Of a DNA stretch of 64,000 nucleotides, positions 16,339 through 26,063 are shown piece by piece. A model generated the notes under the pieces. It saw only the letters and a program-made list of their open reading frames with translations. It did no database searches and was not told where the DNA came from. Numbering within the stretch: the stretch's first letter is position 1; every line of letters begins with the position of its first letter. This stretch comes from Clostridia bacterium. Its GTDB lineage: Bacteria > Bacillota > Clostridia > Christensenellales > Aristaeellaceae. The translations under genes and the position numbers were made by a program. The DNA lies in contig JAFVXE010000017.1 in the NCBI GenBank assembly GCA_017501255.1, positions 1-64,000 on the forward strand, given 5' to 3'.

Positions 16339-17232
16339 TTGTCTGAGGAGCATACGCAGCAGGGTGTAATCGTCAAGGGCGTAGGCGGTTTGTACTATGC
16401 CCGGGGCGATGACGGCAACATTTATGTTTTGCGGGCCAAGGGCAAGTTCCGCAAACAGCGGCTGACGCCCATGGTAGGCGACAGGATTCTGCTCACGCCG
16501 GGCAGCGGTGATGAGCATGGTTGGGTGGAGGAAATCCTTCCCCGGGAAAGTGAACTGCTCAGACCCCCGGTGGCCAATATCCGCCATGTGCTGCTGGTGG
16601 TTGCACCCCAGCCTGCGCCGGACTATCTGCTGCTGGATACATTGCTGATTCTGGCATACCGTCAGGGCATCACCCCGGCGATCATCGTCAACAAATGCGA
16701 TCTGGACCGCAGTGTTTTTGAGGAAGTTCAGCAGGAATATGCGCAGCTGGAGATTCCCATGCTGGCGGTCAGCGCCCAGACAGGGGAAGGGCTTGACGAA
16801 CTTCGTGCCTTGCTCAAACAGGGCATCAGCTGCTTTGCCGGGCAATCCGGTGTGGGCAAGAGCACCCTGCTCAGCGTTGCCACCGGGCTGGAACTGAAAA
16901 CCGGCGAGATCAGCCGCAAGATCAGCCGGGGCCGCCATACCACCCGCCATGCGGAACTGCTGTTCAGCGGCGAATATCAGGTGCTGGATACCCCGGGTTT
17001 CAGCCTGCTGGAACCGTGGGAAGGCCTGGAACCCATTCACCTGAAGGACGATTACCCTGATTTTGCGCCCTATGAGGGCCAGTGCCGCTTTTCGCCCTGC
17101 TACCACCTGAGCGAGCCGGATTGCGCCGTTCTGGAAGCGGTTCAGGAAGGCAAACTGGGGGCAAAGCGGGTGGAACGCTACCACATTCTGCTCAAGAAGG
17201 TACAAGAGATTTGGAGGAAACGCTATGATTAA
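16339..17232 (+). CDS. rsgA: Ribosome small-subunit GTPase RsgA (TTG start)
   Basis: A 297-residue circularly permuted GTPase involved in late 30S maturation. An N-terminal OB fold (about 1-70) precedes the permuted GTPase motifs: G4 NKCD, G1 GQSGVGKST, then G3 DTPGF. A C-terminal zinc-binding segment CRFSPCYHLSEPDC ends the domain set. The start is probably TTG: it follows the prkC stop and GGAGGG by a normal distance, and the nearest in-frame ATG lies inside prkC without a ribosome-binding site. The stop overlaps the rpe start by eight bases. Confidence 0.94.
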   Translation: MSEEHTQQGVIVKGVGGLYYARGDDGNIYVLRAKGKFRKQRLTPMVGDRILLTPGSGDEHGWVEEILPRESELLRPPVANIRHVLLVVAPQPAPDYLLLDTLLILAYRQGITPAIIVNKCDLDRSVFEEVQQEYAQLEIPMLAVSAQTGEGLDELRALLKQGISCFAGQSGVGKSTLLSVATGLELKTGEISRKISRGRHTTRHAELLFSGEYQVLDTPGFSLLEPWEGLEPIHLKDDYPDFAPYEGQCRFSPCYHLSEPDCAVLEAVQEGKLGAKRVERYHILLKKVQEIWRKRYD

Positions 17233-17860
17233 GCTGTCCCCTTCCATTCTGGCAGCCGATCCGCTCAATATGGGCGGGGCTTTGAAACTGGTGAAGGAAG
17301 CCCATGCGGATGAATTGCATTTTGATGTGATGGACGCTCATTTTGTGCCCAATCTGAGCTTCGGGCCCTCTCTCCTGAAAGCCATGAAGCAGCAGGATGG
17401 AGAAGTGGTCTATGATGTGCATCTGATGCTCAGTGATCCCATTCAATATGTGGATGTATTTGCTCAGGCAGGCGCTTCCATTATTACCATCCATCAGGAA
17501 GCCAACGATTTTGTCGCTTGCCTTGAGAAAATTCGCAGCCTTGGCTTGCAGGTGGGTGCATCCCTGAAACCGGCAACCCCTGCGGATGTGCTGATTCCCG
17601 TGCTGCCTCTGCTGGACCGGGTGCTGCTGATGACAGTGGAACCGGGGTTCGGCGGTCAGAAATTGATGCCGGAAGTGCTGGACAAGGCCCGTCAGCTCCG
17701 TGCCATGGGCTTTGCCGGTGATATCGAAGCGGATGGCGGTATTGGCCTTGGCAATATGAAGCAGCTGGCAGACAGCGGCATCAATGTGCTGGTGATGGGT
17801 ACCTCCTTCTTCAAGGCGGAGGATCCAGCGGCGGTAGCTGCTGCGGTGCATACCCTCTGA
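17225..17860 (+). CDS. rpe: Ribulose-phosphate 3-epimerase
   Basis: A 211-residue TIM-barrel enzyme interconverting ribulose 5-phosphate and xylulose 5-phosphate in the pentose phosphate pathway. Metal and catalytic residues are in LHFDVMDAHFVPN and in DVHLMLSDP, the flexible loop is MTVEPGFGGQKLMPE, and the second catalytic Asp lies in EADGGI. The length is slightly short of the usual 215-220 but complete. Overlap with rsgA shows it is translated from the same message. A short GC-rich dyad lies between its stop and the helicase gene. Confidence 0.95.
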   Translation: MIKLSPSILAADPLNMGGALKLVKEAHADELHFDVMDAHFVPNLSFGPSLLKAMKQQDGEVVYDVHLMLSDPIQYVDVFAQAGASIITIHQEANDFVACLEKIRSLGLQVGASLKPATPADVLIPVLPLLDRVLLMTVEPGFGGQKLMPEVLDKARQLRAMGFAGDIEADGGIGLGNMKQLADSGINVLVMGTSFFKAEDPAAVAAAVHTL

Positions 17861-17941
17861 TGGTTCCGGGTATGCTGACAGTGCGGCGTTTGGACGGCAG
17901 CCTGACTGCTGTGCCGCATTGATTATGATGACAAAGATAGG

Positions 17942-19762
17942 ATGATCATACCATTGTTTGAAAATATGAATCTGATACAGCCGCTGCTGACGGCAATCGC
18001 TCAGTGCGGCTACCAGACCCCTACGCCTATTCAGCGGGAAACCATCCCGCCTGTACTCAGCGGTAAGGATGTGTTGGGGTGCGCCCAAACGGGTACCGGC
18101 AAGACGGCGGCATTTGCGTTGCCTATTTTGCAGCGATTGATGGAAAACAAGCCCAAGGGCCGTCCCATCCGCAGCCTGATTCTGACCCCTACCCGGGAAC
18201 TGGCGCTGCAAATCTATGAGAATTTCGTTGCTTATGGCAAAAAACTGCCGCTTCGTTCCTGCGTCATCTTTGGCGGCGTAGGGCAGCAGCCCCAGGTGGA
18301 TGCACTGCGCAAAGGTGTGGACGTTTTAGTGGCTACCCCCGGCAGATTGAACGATCTAATTGGTCAGGGCCATATTTCCCTTGCAGAACTGGAAATTTTC
18401 GTGCTGGACGAAGCGGATCGTATGCTGGATATGGGATTTATCCATGATGTGAAACGGGTCATCGCCCAGCTGCCCAAGCAGCGGCAAACCCTGTTCTTTT
18501 CAGCCACCATGCCGCAGGATGTGGAGAAGCTGGCCCTGTCCATTCTGACCAACCCGGTCACCGTGAAGGTGGACCCGGTTTCCAGCACGGTGGATACCAT
18601 CCGGCAGTTTCTTTATCTGGTGGATAAGGCCAACAAGCGCCACCTGCTGGCCGAGCTGTTGAAGAAACCCAACATCGAAAGCGCATTGGTATTCACCCGC
18701 ACCAAGCATGGGGCAGACCGTGTGGTTCGGGAATTGTCCAAGGCAGGCATCGCTGCCAAAGCCATTCATGGCGACAAGAGCCAGAATGCCCGCCAGGAGG
18801 CCCTGAGCCAGTTCAAGAAAGGCAAGATTCATGTGCTGGTGGCAACGGACATCGCAGCCCGTGGCATCGATATTGCCGGATTGTCCCACGTATTCAACTA
18901 TGATCTGCCCAACGAACCGGAGGCCTATGTGCATCGCATTGGCCGTACCGGGCGTGCCGGGCACGATGGGGTAGCCATCAGTTTCTGCTGCATCGATGAA
19001 ATGAAGCAGCTGAGCGACATTGAGAAGCTCATCAACAAGAAACTGACCCGTTTGGAAAGCCAGTGGCCCATGCAGGTATTCACCGAAACGGTGAAGCAGC
19101 CCCGTATGAGCCGTAAGGAACGGCTGGAAGCGCAGCAGGCAAAAGAAAACAAGCCAAAGGAAGCAAAAGCAGCTAAACAAAAGGATAAAACCAAGGCAGA
19201 GCAGCCCCCGCAGAATTCTCCCGTCCAGAAGAAAGCGGACAAAGCGGAGAAGCAGCCAAAGAAAAGCCAGAAATCTACTGCCAAGGAAAAGAATACTGCC
19301 GCAATGCCCGAACAGGAACAACGGCAGCCTGCCCAAAAGGAAAAGAACCAAGCAAAGCGCAAGCATAGCAGCAAGGAAGAAGCTGGCCGCAGCCGTGATA
19401 TCACAACAGCTGCCGCCAACAAGGCGGAAGACAGGCTCAATGAGCAGAAACAGAACAAGCCTGACAAGGCAAAGAAGACCAGGGAAACTGCCAAGACTGC
19501 TGAAAAAGCCAGCCAACCTGTGGTCATCCGCCCCCAGAGCACACCGGCGGTCAATAACCGCTTTGGGCCCGGCAGCATTGCCATGCGTTCCACCCCGCTG
19601 GAAAGGCCGGTATCCCATATTGCTTCCGTGAAGGAAGATGCGCCTGAAAGACAGCCGGATGCCCCCAAACAGATGGTAGAAACCGCCGTTTCCTACCGCC
19701 AGTACATGGCAGCGCAAAGCCGCCAGTTAAATCGGCTGTCCACAGGCGATGACCGGAAATAA
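17942..19762 (+). CDS. DEAD-box RNA helicase with long charged C-terminal tail
   Basis: A 606-residue ATP-dependent RNA helicase of the RhlE/CshA group. Seen in order: Q motif (GYQTPTPIQ), motif I AQTGTGKTAAF, Ia PTRELALQ, II DEAD, III SAT, V ATDIAARGID and VI HRIGRTGRAG. The helicase core ends near residue 375. The remaining 210 or so residues are a low-complexity Lys/Ala/Gln/Glu tail, likely disordered. Such tails bind RNA and help in cold-related RNA remodelling and ribosome assembly. The ribosome-binding site before the chosen ATG is weak; a second in-frame ATG eight codons later is possible but would shorten the Q-motif region. Confidence 0.93.
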   Translation: MIIPLFENMNLIQPLLTAIAQCGYQTPTPIQRETIPPVLSGKDVLGCAQTGTGKTAAFALPILQRLMENKPKGRPIRSLILTPTRELALQIYENFVAYGKKLPLRSCVIFGGVGQQPQVDALRKGVDVLVATPGRLNDLIGQGHISLAELEIFVLDEADRMLDMGFIHDVKRVIAQLPKQRQTLFFSATMPQDVEKLALSILTNPVTVKVDPVSSTVDTIRQFLYLVDKANKRHLLAELLKKPNIESALVFTRTKHGADRVVRELSKAGIAAKAIHGDKSQNARQEALSQFKKGKIHVLVATDIAARGIDIAGLSHVFNYDLPNEPEAYVHRIGRTGRAGHDGVAISFCCIDEMKQLSDIEKLINKKLTRLESQWPMQVFTETVKQPRMSRKERLEAQQAKENKPKEAKAAKQKDKTKAEQPPQNSPVQKKADKAEKQPKKSQKSTAKEKNTAAMPEQEQRQPAQKEKNQAKRKHSSKEEAGRSRDITTAAANKAEDRLNEQKQNKPDKAKKTRETAKTAEKASQPVVIRPQSTPAVNNRFGPGSIAMRSTPLERPVSHIASVKEDAPERQPDAPKQMVETAVSYRQYMAAQSRQLNRLSTGDDRK

Positions 19763-19775
19763 CGTTCATAACACA

Positions 19776-19808
19776 AGCCCCCTCTTTGCATCTGGCAGAG
19801 AGGGGGCT
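19776..19808 (+). terminator. Hairpin after the DEAD-box helicase gene
   Basis: AGCCCCCTCT and AGAGGGGGCT form a perfect ten-base-pair stem with a 13-base loop, 14 bases after the stop. There is no strong T-run, so termination may be partial. Confidence 0.55.
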
Positions 19809-19832
19809 GCGCTGTATGGTTACGTAAAGTAT

Positions 19833-19861
19833 TTGCCTTTCTTGCTTTGGTGTGCTATACT
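19833..19861 (+). promoter_or_regulatory. Promoter of the giant PAS/GGDEF/EAL gene
   Basis: TTGCCT and TATACT are separated by 17 bases; the start codon lies about 58 bases after the -10. It indicates separate transcription from the helicase gene. Confidence 0.6.
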
Positions 19862-19919
19862 TATTTTGTATGAAACTGTTTGCTCAACGACAAACAAAAA
19901 ATAATGGCAGGCGATTGCA

Positions 19920-22900
19920 ATGTCCGGTACGTACCAAAGCATATTGCTGACGGTTGGACTGAATGACCGGGAAAACGAATTGATGAAATCTGCGCTCAGC
20001 AACGAGTTCATCATCGTGGAGCCCCATTCTGCCCAAAGCGCAATGAAGGTTCTGACAGAAGACAATCCATACGGAATGCTGCTATTGAATCTGATTCCTC
20101 CCTGCACGGATGGATGGCAGGTGCTGGAGGAAATGCAGAAGGCGCAGCTTTTGACCCAGTATCCAGCTTTGGTACTGACGGACGCTCCCGATGAGCAAAG
20201 CCGTAAACGTGCGCTGGAGATGGGCGCTTCTGATGTGCTTGTTTCGCCCATGGAGCCTCATCTGGCTATCAAGCGCATTCATAATCTGCTCAGAATGGTG
20301 CAGTTGGATGCTTTTGCCAAAAGCAGCATCGCCAGAGTACGTCAGCTGGAACGGCAAAGCGAGGAAGCCCGCATTGCTGAGGTGGATGAACAAACCGGCT
20401 TGAGCACGCTGACGGCTTTCTGCCGTAAAGTAAGCGATACGGTCAAGGATCGTCCGGGCGGCAGCTATGTGATCGTCCGCTGGGATATTGACCGTTTCAA
20501 GATCTATAAAGACATTTACGGTACCAACGGCGGCGATGATCTGATCCGCTATATCGGTCAGCGCTATCTGGAAAAGCCCGAGTGGTACAGCTGCCATGCT
20601 GGCACGGATCACTTCATCCATCTGGTGCCTATTGCTCTGTTCAATCCCGAAGAAACCCGCCAGACCATTCAGGAATGGCTGGATGAATCGAAAAACAAAT
20701 ATGTTTTCGTGCCCCGCATCGGCGTATATGTGGTGGACGATCCCGAGCTGGATGCAAACATCATGTGCGACCGTGCCCAGCTGGCTTTGCTGACCCTGAA
20801 AGGCAACTATCAGGAGAATGTGGCGTACTATGATCATTCCATTCGCAAAAGGCTGCGTGAAGAGCAGGAATTGATCGGTGATATGGAAGAGGCCCTCGAA
20901 CAGGGGCAATTCCAAGTGTATCTGCAACCCCAGTACAACCATAGCAATGGCAGCATTGTTGGCGCAGAAGCACTGGTGCGCTGGTTCCATCCCACTAAGG
21001 GTCTGATTCCGCCGATGAAGTTCATCCCTGTTTTTGAGCGCAACGGCTTCATCAGCAAGCTGGATACCTATATGTGGGAGCAGGTGTGCAGCCTTCTGCG
21101 GCAATGGATTGATCAGGGCCGGGATGTGGTGCCCGTATCTGTGAATATTTCCCGTGTGGATATTGCAGATGCCGGTCTTTTGGATACCCTGACCAGCGTT
21201 GTGGAGAAGTATCGTCTGCCTGAATCGCTTCTTAGGCTGGAAATTACGGAATCTGCCTATATGGACAATCCTGAGCAGGTCATCACCATGGTCAACCGTT
21301 TGCGGGAACATGGTTTCCTTGTGGAAATGGATGACTTCGGCAGCGGTTATTCTTCCCTGAATATGTTGAAAAATGTGCCGGTGGACGTGCTCAAGCTGGA
21401 TATGAAGTTCCTTGCCGGCATCGACCAGCGCGGCGGTAACATTCTCAATTCCGTGGTGCGTATGGCTCACTGGCTGGATTTGCCGGTGATTGCAGAGGGC
21501 GTGGAAACCCTGGCGCAGGCAGATTATCTGCACAGCGTGGGCTGCCAGGTCATGCAGGGGTATTACTATGCCCGCCCCATGCCGGTGAATCAGTTTGAGG
21601 AATTGATTGATACTGCCTCCATCACCAATCCGGAACGTTCCCTGCCTGATACCGTGGTGGAAGGCAGTCTGGACTTTATCGACCCCACCACCCAGCAGGC
21701 GCTTTTGTTCTCCAGCTTCGTGGGCGGCGCCGCCATTATGGAATATGATGGTGTGGAACTGGAAAGCCTTCGCATCAATGACCGCTATCTGGAAGAACTG
21801 CAAACCACCAATGAGGAATACCATGCCCATCGCAAGGGCCTTTTGCAGCATTTGCATGAGGAGTACCGCAGCTTGCTGGTGGAAGCTTTGCATGAGGCTG
21901 AAAAAACCGGCAAACAGCAGCAGTGCGAGTTTATGGTCAGAGCGGTGCCGCCCAATGAGGGCTATATCTGGATTCATGCCCATATCCGTTTCCTCGCACG
22001 CAATACGGATCATCTGATCTATTATTTCGATATCACCAATACCACTTCGCAGCGGCAGCTGATGGATAACTATCTGCGCCTCAACGATGAGATGACCGCC
22101 ATTATCAATAATGTGCCTGGCGGCATTCTGCATCTGGAAGTGTTTGAGGGCAAATGCCGGATTGTCTATTGCAACGATGGTGCAGCAGAACTGTTTGGCT
22201 ATGATACGGAGGAGTTCATCCGGCGATTCTCTGAGGATCCCTCCTATGCCCTGCATCCGGATGATCGCTTCAAGCTGACCCCTATGCTGAAGCAGGCGCT
22301 GGAGGACCAGACCGGCAGCGAGCACAGCGTCCGTTACCGTACCCGTATGAAAAACGGTGGTTGGCGCTGGACGCAGATGTATGCCCAGCGGCTTAACAAC
22401 TCGCAGGGCAAAAGATACCTGACGGCAATCGTCATCAGCGTGGATGAACTGGCAGAGAAGGATTTGCTGGTAAAGGAACTGGAACGGGAACTCAAGAAGA
22501 AATCCAGCTACCTGCAATCCATGTACCACAGCCTTCCCTGCGGCGTGATGCGCTATATCCTGTATGAGGATGGCCGGTGTGAACTGGCACGTTTTAACAA
22601 TGCCACCTGGCAGATTCTGGGCTATGACAATGAGTTGCAGTATCAGAATGCTATTTTCGATGGCAATTTCCTCAAGAATACCCATCCGGAAGATTTGCAG
22701 ATGGTGCGCAATAACGTGCGATTGGTTATGAACGGCGAAGGCATCCGTAACTTTGAGCACCGTGTTATCCGCACTGATGGCAGTGTCCGCTGGGTACAGG
22801 TACATCTGGAACGGTTCAAGAATGAGCAGGAAGAGGACAACCTGCTGACGATTTTCACCGATATTACCGATCAGGTGAAGAACCAGACCAAGATGTACCG

Positions 22901-25880
22901 GGATGCGCTGCTTTCCTATATGGATGAGTTGTATGAAGTGGATCTGGCGCAGGATACCATCGTCGCCAAGGATCACCGCAGCAGCAGCGGCGATGTGCGC
23001 CCCTTCAGCAGATTCATTGAGCAGTGGTGTGTGCACGTGGTGGCCGAGCAGGATCGGAGCACGATGCAGGCCTTCTTTGCCAATATGGAGCAGGATGACC
23101 GTACCCTGCAAACCATTTCTCACCGGATTTATCATACCAGCGGTCAGGAAAAATGCGCCGAAACGATGCTCATCCGCAGCGAAAACCAGCGGTACCTGCT
23201 GGGGGTCAAGTATCTGGCCCATGGCGTGGAGACGCAGGAACGCCTGCAACCCGGTCAGCTGCTGCAGAATCCTTTTGAGCTGATGCAGCACGGCGAGGAA
23301 GAAACCCAGTTCCATATGGCATCGCTGGCGTATGATACCAAGTCTGATTGCTTTATGTACAACTGCGTGACCCCCGATGGTCAGGTGTTCCACGATTCGC
23401 TGGAGCATTATCTGGAGAATGATACCATCAGCGCAAATCCGCTTTGCACGCAGGAAGCCAGGACATTGATGCGTCAGGCGGCGCAGACGCCGGGCAATTA
23501 TGCCGTCAACTATGGCTGCGAAATCTGCGGCGGGCATATGGGCTGGTTCCGCTTAATGCTCATCAGCACCGCAGAGGATGACCGGGATATCCATGTGGTG
23601 CGTGGTACGCTGATGAACAACCGTCAGCGTGTGGAGCGCAATGCCATTGCGCAGGGACTCAGCAACGATTTCAGCGCAATCACCAGCAATTTCCAGTATA
23701 GTCTGGCAGAGATGCTGATGCGTGTTACTGCTGCCGGTTGCGATGGCACCAAGGTCACCATTGAAACCATCATGCGCAATGTGGGCAGCCAGATGGGCCT
23801 GAACCGCTTGTATGTGGTGCGCAAGGAAGAAAATGAACGCTGGAGCACAGCTTTCGAATGGTGTGCAGGCGGCGTGAGCGCCCAAATGGTAACCCAACAG
23901 CAGATCGGCTTCCGTCCGGAGATCAAAACACCCTACTACAACTACTTCGATGGTAATGGCGTTTTGATCGGTCCTGCCCGCTTGTCGGCTTATCCGGAAC
24001 TGGCGTTGTTGCCCTATGATGTAAGCAGCGCCATACAGGTGGCGCTGGAATACGGCGGTGCTTTCCACGGCTTTGTTGGCTTTGAGTTCAGCAACCCGCA
24101 GGAAATCGATGGTTCCCGCATCAGCATTGCGATGGTGGTGGCTATGAGCCTGTCCATACTGATGGGTCAGCGTACGCGCCTGAAGGAGCGCCTGAAGAAG
24201 GATCTGGAGCACAAGCAGGAAAATCAGCATATTACGGATCGCTACCGCTGCATTATGAAGCAGACGGGCGTCTATCTGTTGAATTGGAATGAAAGTGACA
24301 ATGTTTTTGGCATCCAGTTCTTCCATCAGAAATATCATGTGATGGTGGAGGATCAGGGACAGCGGGTTGTGGATCATATCCATCCGGATGATCGGGAAGC
24401 GCTGATCACCTATTTCCAGGATGAACTCTGGAAACAGAACCGCAGCCTGAACCTGCGGATGAAGATGCATGACGGCGGTTACCGTTGGATGCGTCTGGGC
24501 AGTGCCCAGCCGGAAAACAGGGGAGACGGCAAGGTGAATATCATTGCCGCCCTTGTGGATATGGACGAGGCCGCCAACGTCAGCGAAGCGCTGATGGAAT
24601 CCAACCAGCGCTTTGAGGATATTGTGAATAATATCCCCATTGGTATCGGAATCTTTGAGCTGTTTATCCGCGGCTCCAACAAGAGCCGTCTGGTGTACGC
24701 CAGCGATACCCTCTGCGCTATTTTCGGTCTGGATCGGGAAACCTTCATGATCATGGCTGAGAATGAATCCTATCAGCAGTTCATGCCGGATATGACCAAT
24801 TGCACGCCAGAGCTAAAGGAGCGTTTCTGGAACGGTGAAACGGTACAGATGCGCAAGGAAGCCCGCGGCCTGGATGGCAGAGCCATCTGGCTGGCTTATG
24901 TGTGCAGACTGCTGAACCGCAAGGGCAAGGATTACTGCTATGTAAGCGTTACGGATATTACCGAAACGGTGGAACGGGAACGGAAGGAAATCTGGCAGCA
25001 GGAGCGTTACCGCCTCATCAGCGAGATCGACAATGTGGTAGTGTTTGACTATTCACCTGCTGATGATGTGATGACTTTCACCAAGAAACAGCCAGGTCAA
25101 CCGGCCGTGGAGGAGATTCATCCCAATTATCTCAAGAGCATGGATGGGCGTACCATCTACGTTCATCAGGATGATCTGGCTGCTGTACGTAAGTGCTTAG
25201 TGGATGCCTGCGACAAGCCTGAAAGCGGCTTGCTGGAATTCATGGGCCGCTATTTCTGCGATGATTACCGCTGGCAGCGGATGCGCTATGTGAGCGTCGG
25301 AGATGAGAATGGCAATGTATACCGCATTGTAGGCTGCATTGATGATGTGAACGATGAACGTGTGTTGCACAATCAGCTGCAGCAGAGAGCGCAGATGGAC
25401 GGCACCACCGGCCTGATGAACAAGGATACTGGCCGCATAAGCATCGAAAGCGCTTTGCAGGAGATGCCTGAGGGTCAGGCAGACGCTGTATTCTTCGTTG
25501 ATCTTGACAATTTCAAGACGATCAACGATTCTCTGGGTCATATGGAGGGCGATCAAGTGCTTCGCCGCACAGCAGAATGCCTCAATACACTGTTCCGTCA
25601 GGATGACATCATTGCCCGTTTTGGCGGCGATGAGTTCATTGTGTATATGCACAATGCGCAGAATGTGGATACATTGGTGAAGAAAGCCACCACCCTTACG
25701 GAAAGCATGAACGCCCTGCAATTGAAGAATGGCGAAAGAGTTCGTTGCAGTGTGGGCGTGACCATTGCTCATCCCCACGAAAAATTCGCAGATGTGTTTG
25801 AGCGTATTGATGCAGCACTGTATCTGGCAAAAACCGCTGGCAAGAACCGCCATCATCTGTTGCTGCGCAAGGAAGAATAA
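19920..25880 (+). CDS. Giant cytosolic pseudo-receiver/GGDEF/EAL/multi-PAS/GGDEF signalling protein
   Basis: A 1,986-residue soluble protein with no membrane span seen. Residues 1-125 resemble a response-regulator receiver, but Asn57 replaces the phospho-acceptor Asp (LLLNLIPPCTDGW). Next is a degenerate GGDEF domain (about 135-300; GTDHF at 228-232 replaces GGDEF). An EAL domain follows (about 305-560) with intact EAL (350-352) and DDFGSG (471-476), so it could hydrolyse cyclic di-GMP. A long array follows of about five or six PAS-like modules and one GAF-like module (about 1280-1420). The C-terminal GGDEF domain (about 1825-1985) has an intact GGDEF at 1902-1906 and could make cyclic di-GMP. 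The placing of EAL in the middle and the active GGDEF at the far end is unusual. The start has only a weak ribosome-binding site. Confidence 0.9.
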   Translation: MSGTYQSILLTVGLNDRENELMKSALSNEFIIVEPHSAQSAMKVLTEDNPYGMLLLNLIPPCTDGWQVLEEMQKAQLLTQYPALVLTDAPDEQSRKRALEMGASDVLVSPMEPHLAIKRIHNLLRMVQLDAFAKSSIARVRQLERQSEEARIAEVDEQTGLSTLTAFCRKVSDTVKDRPGGSYVIVRWDIDRFKIYKDIYGTNGGDDLIRYIGQRYLEKPEWYSCHAGTDHFIHLVPIALFNPEETRQTIQEWLDESKNKYVFVPRIGVYVVDDPELDANIMCDRAQLALLTLKGNYQENVAYYDHSIRKRLREEQELIGDMEEALEQGQFQVYLQPQYNHSNGSIVGAEALVRWFHPTKGLIPPMKFIPVFERNGFISKLDTYMWEQVCSLLRQWIDQGRDVVPVSVNISRVDIADAGLLDTLTSVVEKYRLPESLLRLEITESAYMDNPEQVITMVNRLREHGFLVEMDDFGSGYSSLNMLKNVPVDVLKLDMKFLAGIDQRGGNILNSVVRMAHWLDLPVIAEGVETLAQADYLHSVGCQVMQGYYYARPMPVNQFEELIDTASITNPERSLPDTVVEGSLDFIDPTTQQALLFSSFVGGAAIMEYDGVELESLRINDRYLEELQTTNEEYHAHRKGLLQHLHEEYRSLLVEALHEAEKTGKQQQCEFMVRAVPPNEGYIWIHAHIRFLARNTDHLIYYFDITNTTSQRQLMDNYLRLNDEMTAIINNVPGGILHLEVFEGKCRIVYCNDGAAELFGYDTEEFIRRFSEDPSYALHPDDRFKLTPMLKQALEDQTGSEHSVRYRTRMKNGGWRWTQMYAQRLNNSQGKRYLTAIVISVDELAEKDLLVKELERELKKKSSYLQSMYHSLPCGVMRYILYEDGRCELARFNNATWQILGYDNELQYQNAIFDGNFLKNTHPEDLQMVRNNVRLVMNGEGIRNFEHRVIRTDGSVRWVQVHLERFKNEQEEDNLLTIFTDITDQVKNQTKMYRDALLSYMDELYEVDLAQDTIVAKDHRSSSGDVRPFSRFIEQWCVHVVAEQDRSTMQAFFANMEQDDRTLQTISHRIYHTSGQEKCAETMLIRSENQRYLLGVKYLAHGVETQERLQPGQLLQNPFELMQHGEEETQFHMASLAYDTKSDCFMYNCVTPDGQVFHDSLEHYLENDTISANPLCTQEARTLMRQAAQTPGNYAVNYGCEICGGHMGWFRLMLISTAEDDRDIHVVRGTLMNNRQRVERNAIAQGLSNDFSAITSNFQYSLAEMLMRVTAAGCDGTKVTIETIMRNVGSQMGLNRLYVVRKEENERWSTAFEWCAGGVSAQMVTQQQIGFRPEIKTPYYNYFDGNGVLIGPARLSAYPELALLPYDVSSAIQVALEYGGAFHGFVGFEFSNPQEIDGSRISIAMVVAMSLSILMGQRTRLKERLKKDLEHKQENQHITDRYRCIMKQTGVYLLNWNESDNVFGIQFFHQKYHVMVEDQGQRVVDHIHPDDREALITYFQDELWKQNRSLNLRMKMHDGGYRWMRLGSAQPENRGDGKVNIIAALVDMDEAANVSEALMESNQRFEDIVNNIPIGIGIFELFIRGSNKSRLVYASDTLCAIFGLDRETFMIMAENESYQQFMPDMTNCTPELKERFWNGETVQMRKEARGLDGRAIWLAYVCRLLNRKGKDYCYVSVTDITETVERERKEIWQQERYRLISEIDNVVVFDYSPADDVMTFTKKQPGQPAVEEIHPNYLKSMDGRTIYVHQDDLAAVRKCLVDACDKPESGLLEFMGRYFCDDYRWQRMRYVSVGDENGNVYRIVGCIDDVNDERVLHNQLQQRAQMDGTTGLMNKDTGRISIESALQEMPEGQADAVFFVDLDNFKTINDSLGHMEGDQVLRRTAECLNTLFRQDDIIARFGGDEFIVYMHNAQNVDTLVKKATTLTESMNALQLKNGERVRCSVGVTIAHPHEKFADVFERIDAALYLAKTAGKNRHHLLLRKEE

Positions 25881-25969
25881 CGGTGCAGGAAAACACGATG
25901 AAAGCGTAGCTGGCGCAGCTTGCGAAGGGGTGTGCCCCTCCGATACCTCCCGGAATTTGTCAACAGTCT

Positions 25970-26006
25970 GAATCCCGCCACAGATGTGGCGGGATTCGTA
26001 TTTTAT
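25970..26006 (+). terminator. Strong terminator after the giant signalling gene
   Basis: GAATCCCGCCAC and GTGGCGGGATTC form a perfect 12-base-pair stem with a four-base loop, followed by GTATTTTAT. Most of the space before the convergent minus-strand operon is otherwise featureless. Confidence 0.8.
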
Positions 26007-26063
26007 CCGGATATTCTTCTTTTCACATCCGCCGTATTCACGGCGCAGGGCGACAATAAACGT

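Noticed and set aside
20082..23537. Very long open frame on the minus strand opposite the giant signalling gene
   Set aside because: It has no recognisable domain, an odd His/Ile/Gln-rich composition and no ribosome-binding site. It is explained by GC-rich codon structure of the plus-strand gene.
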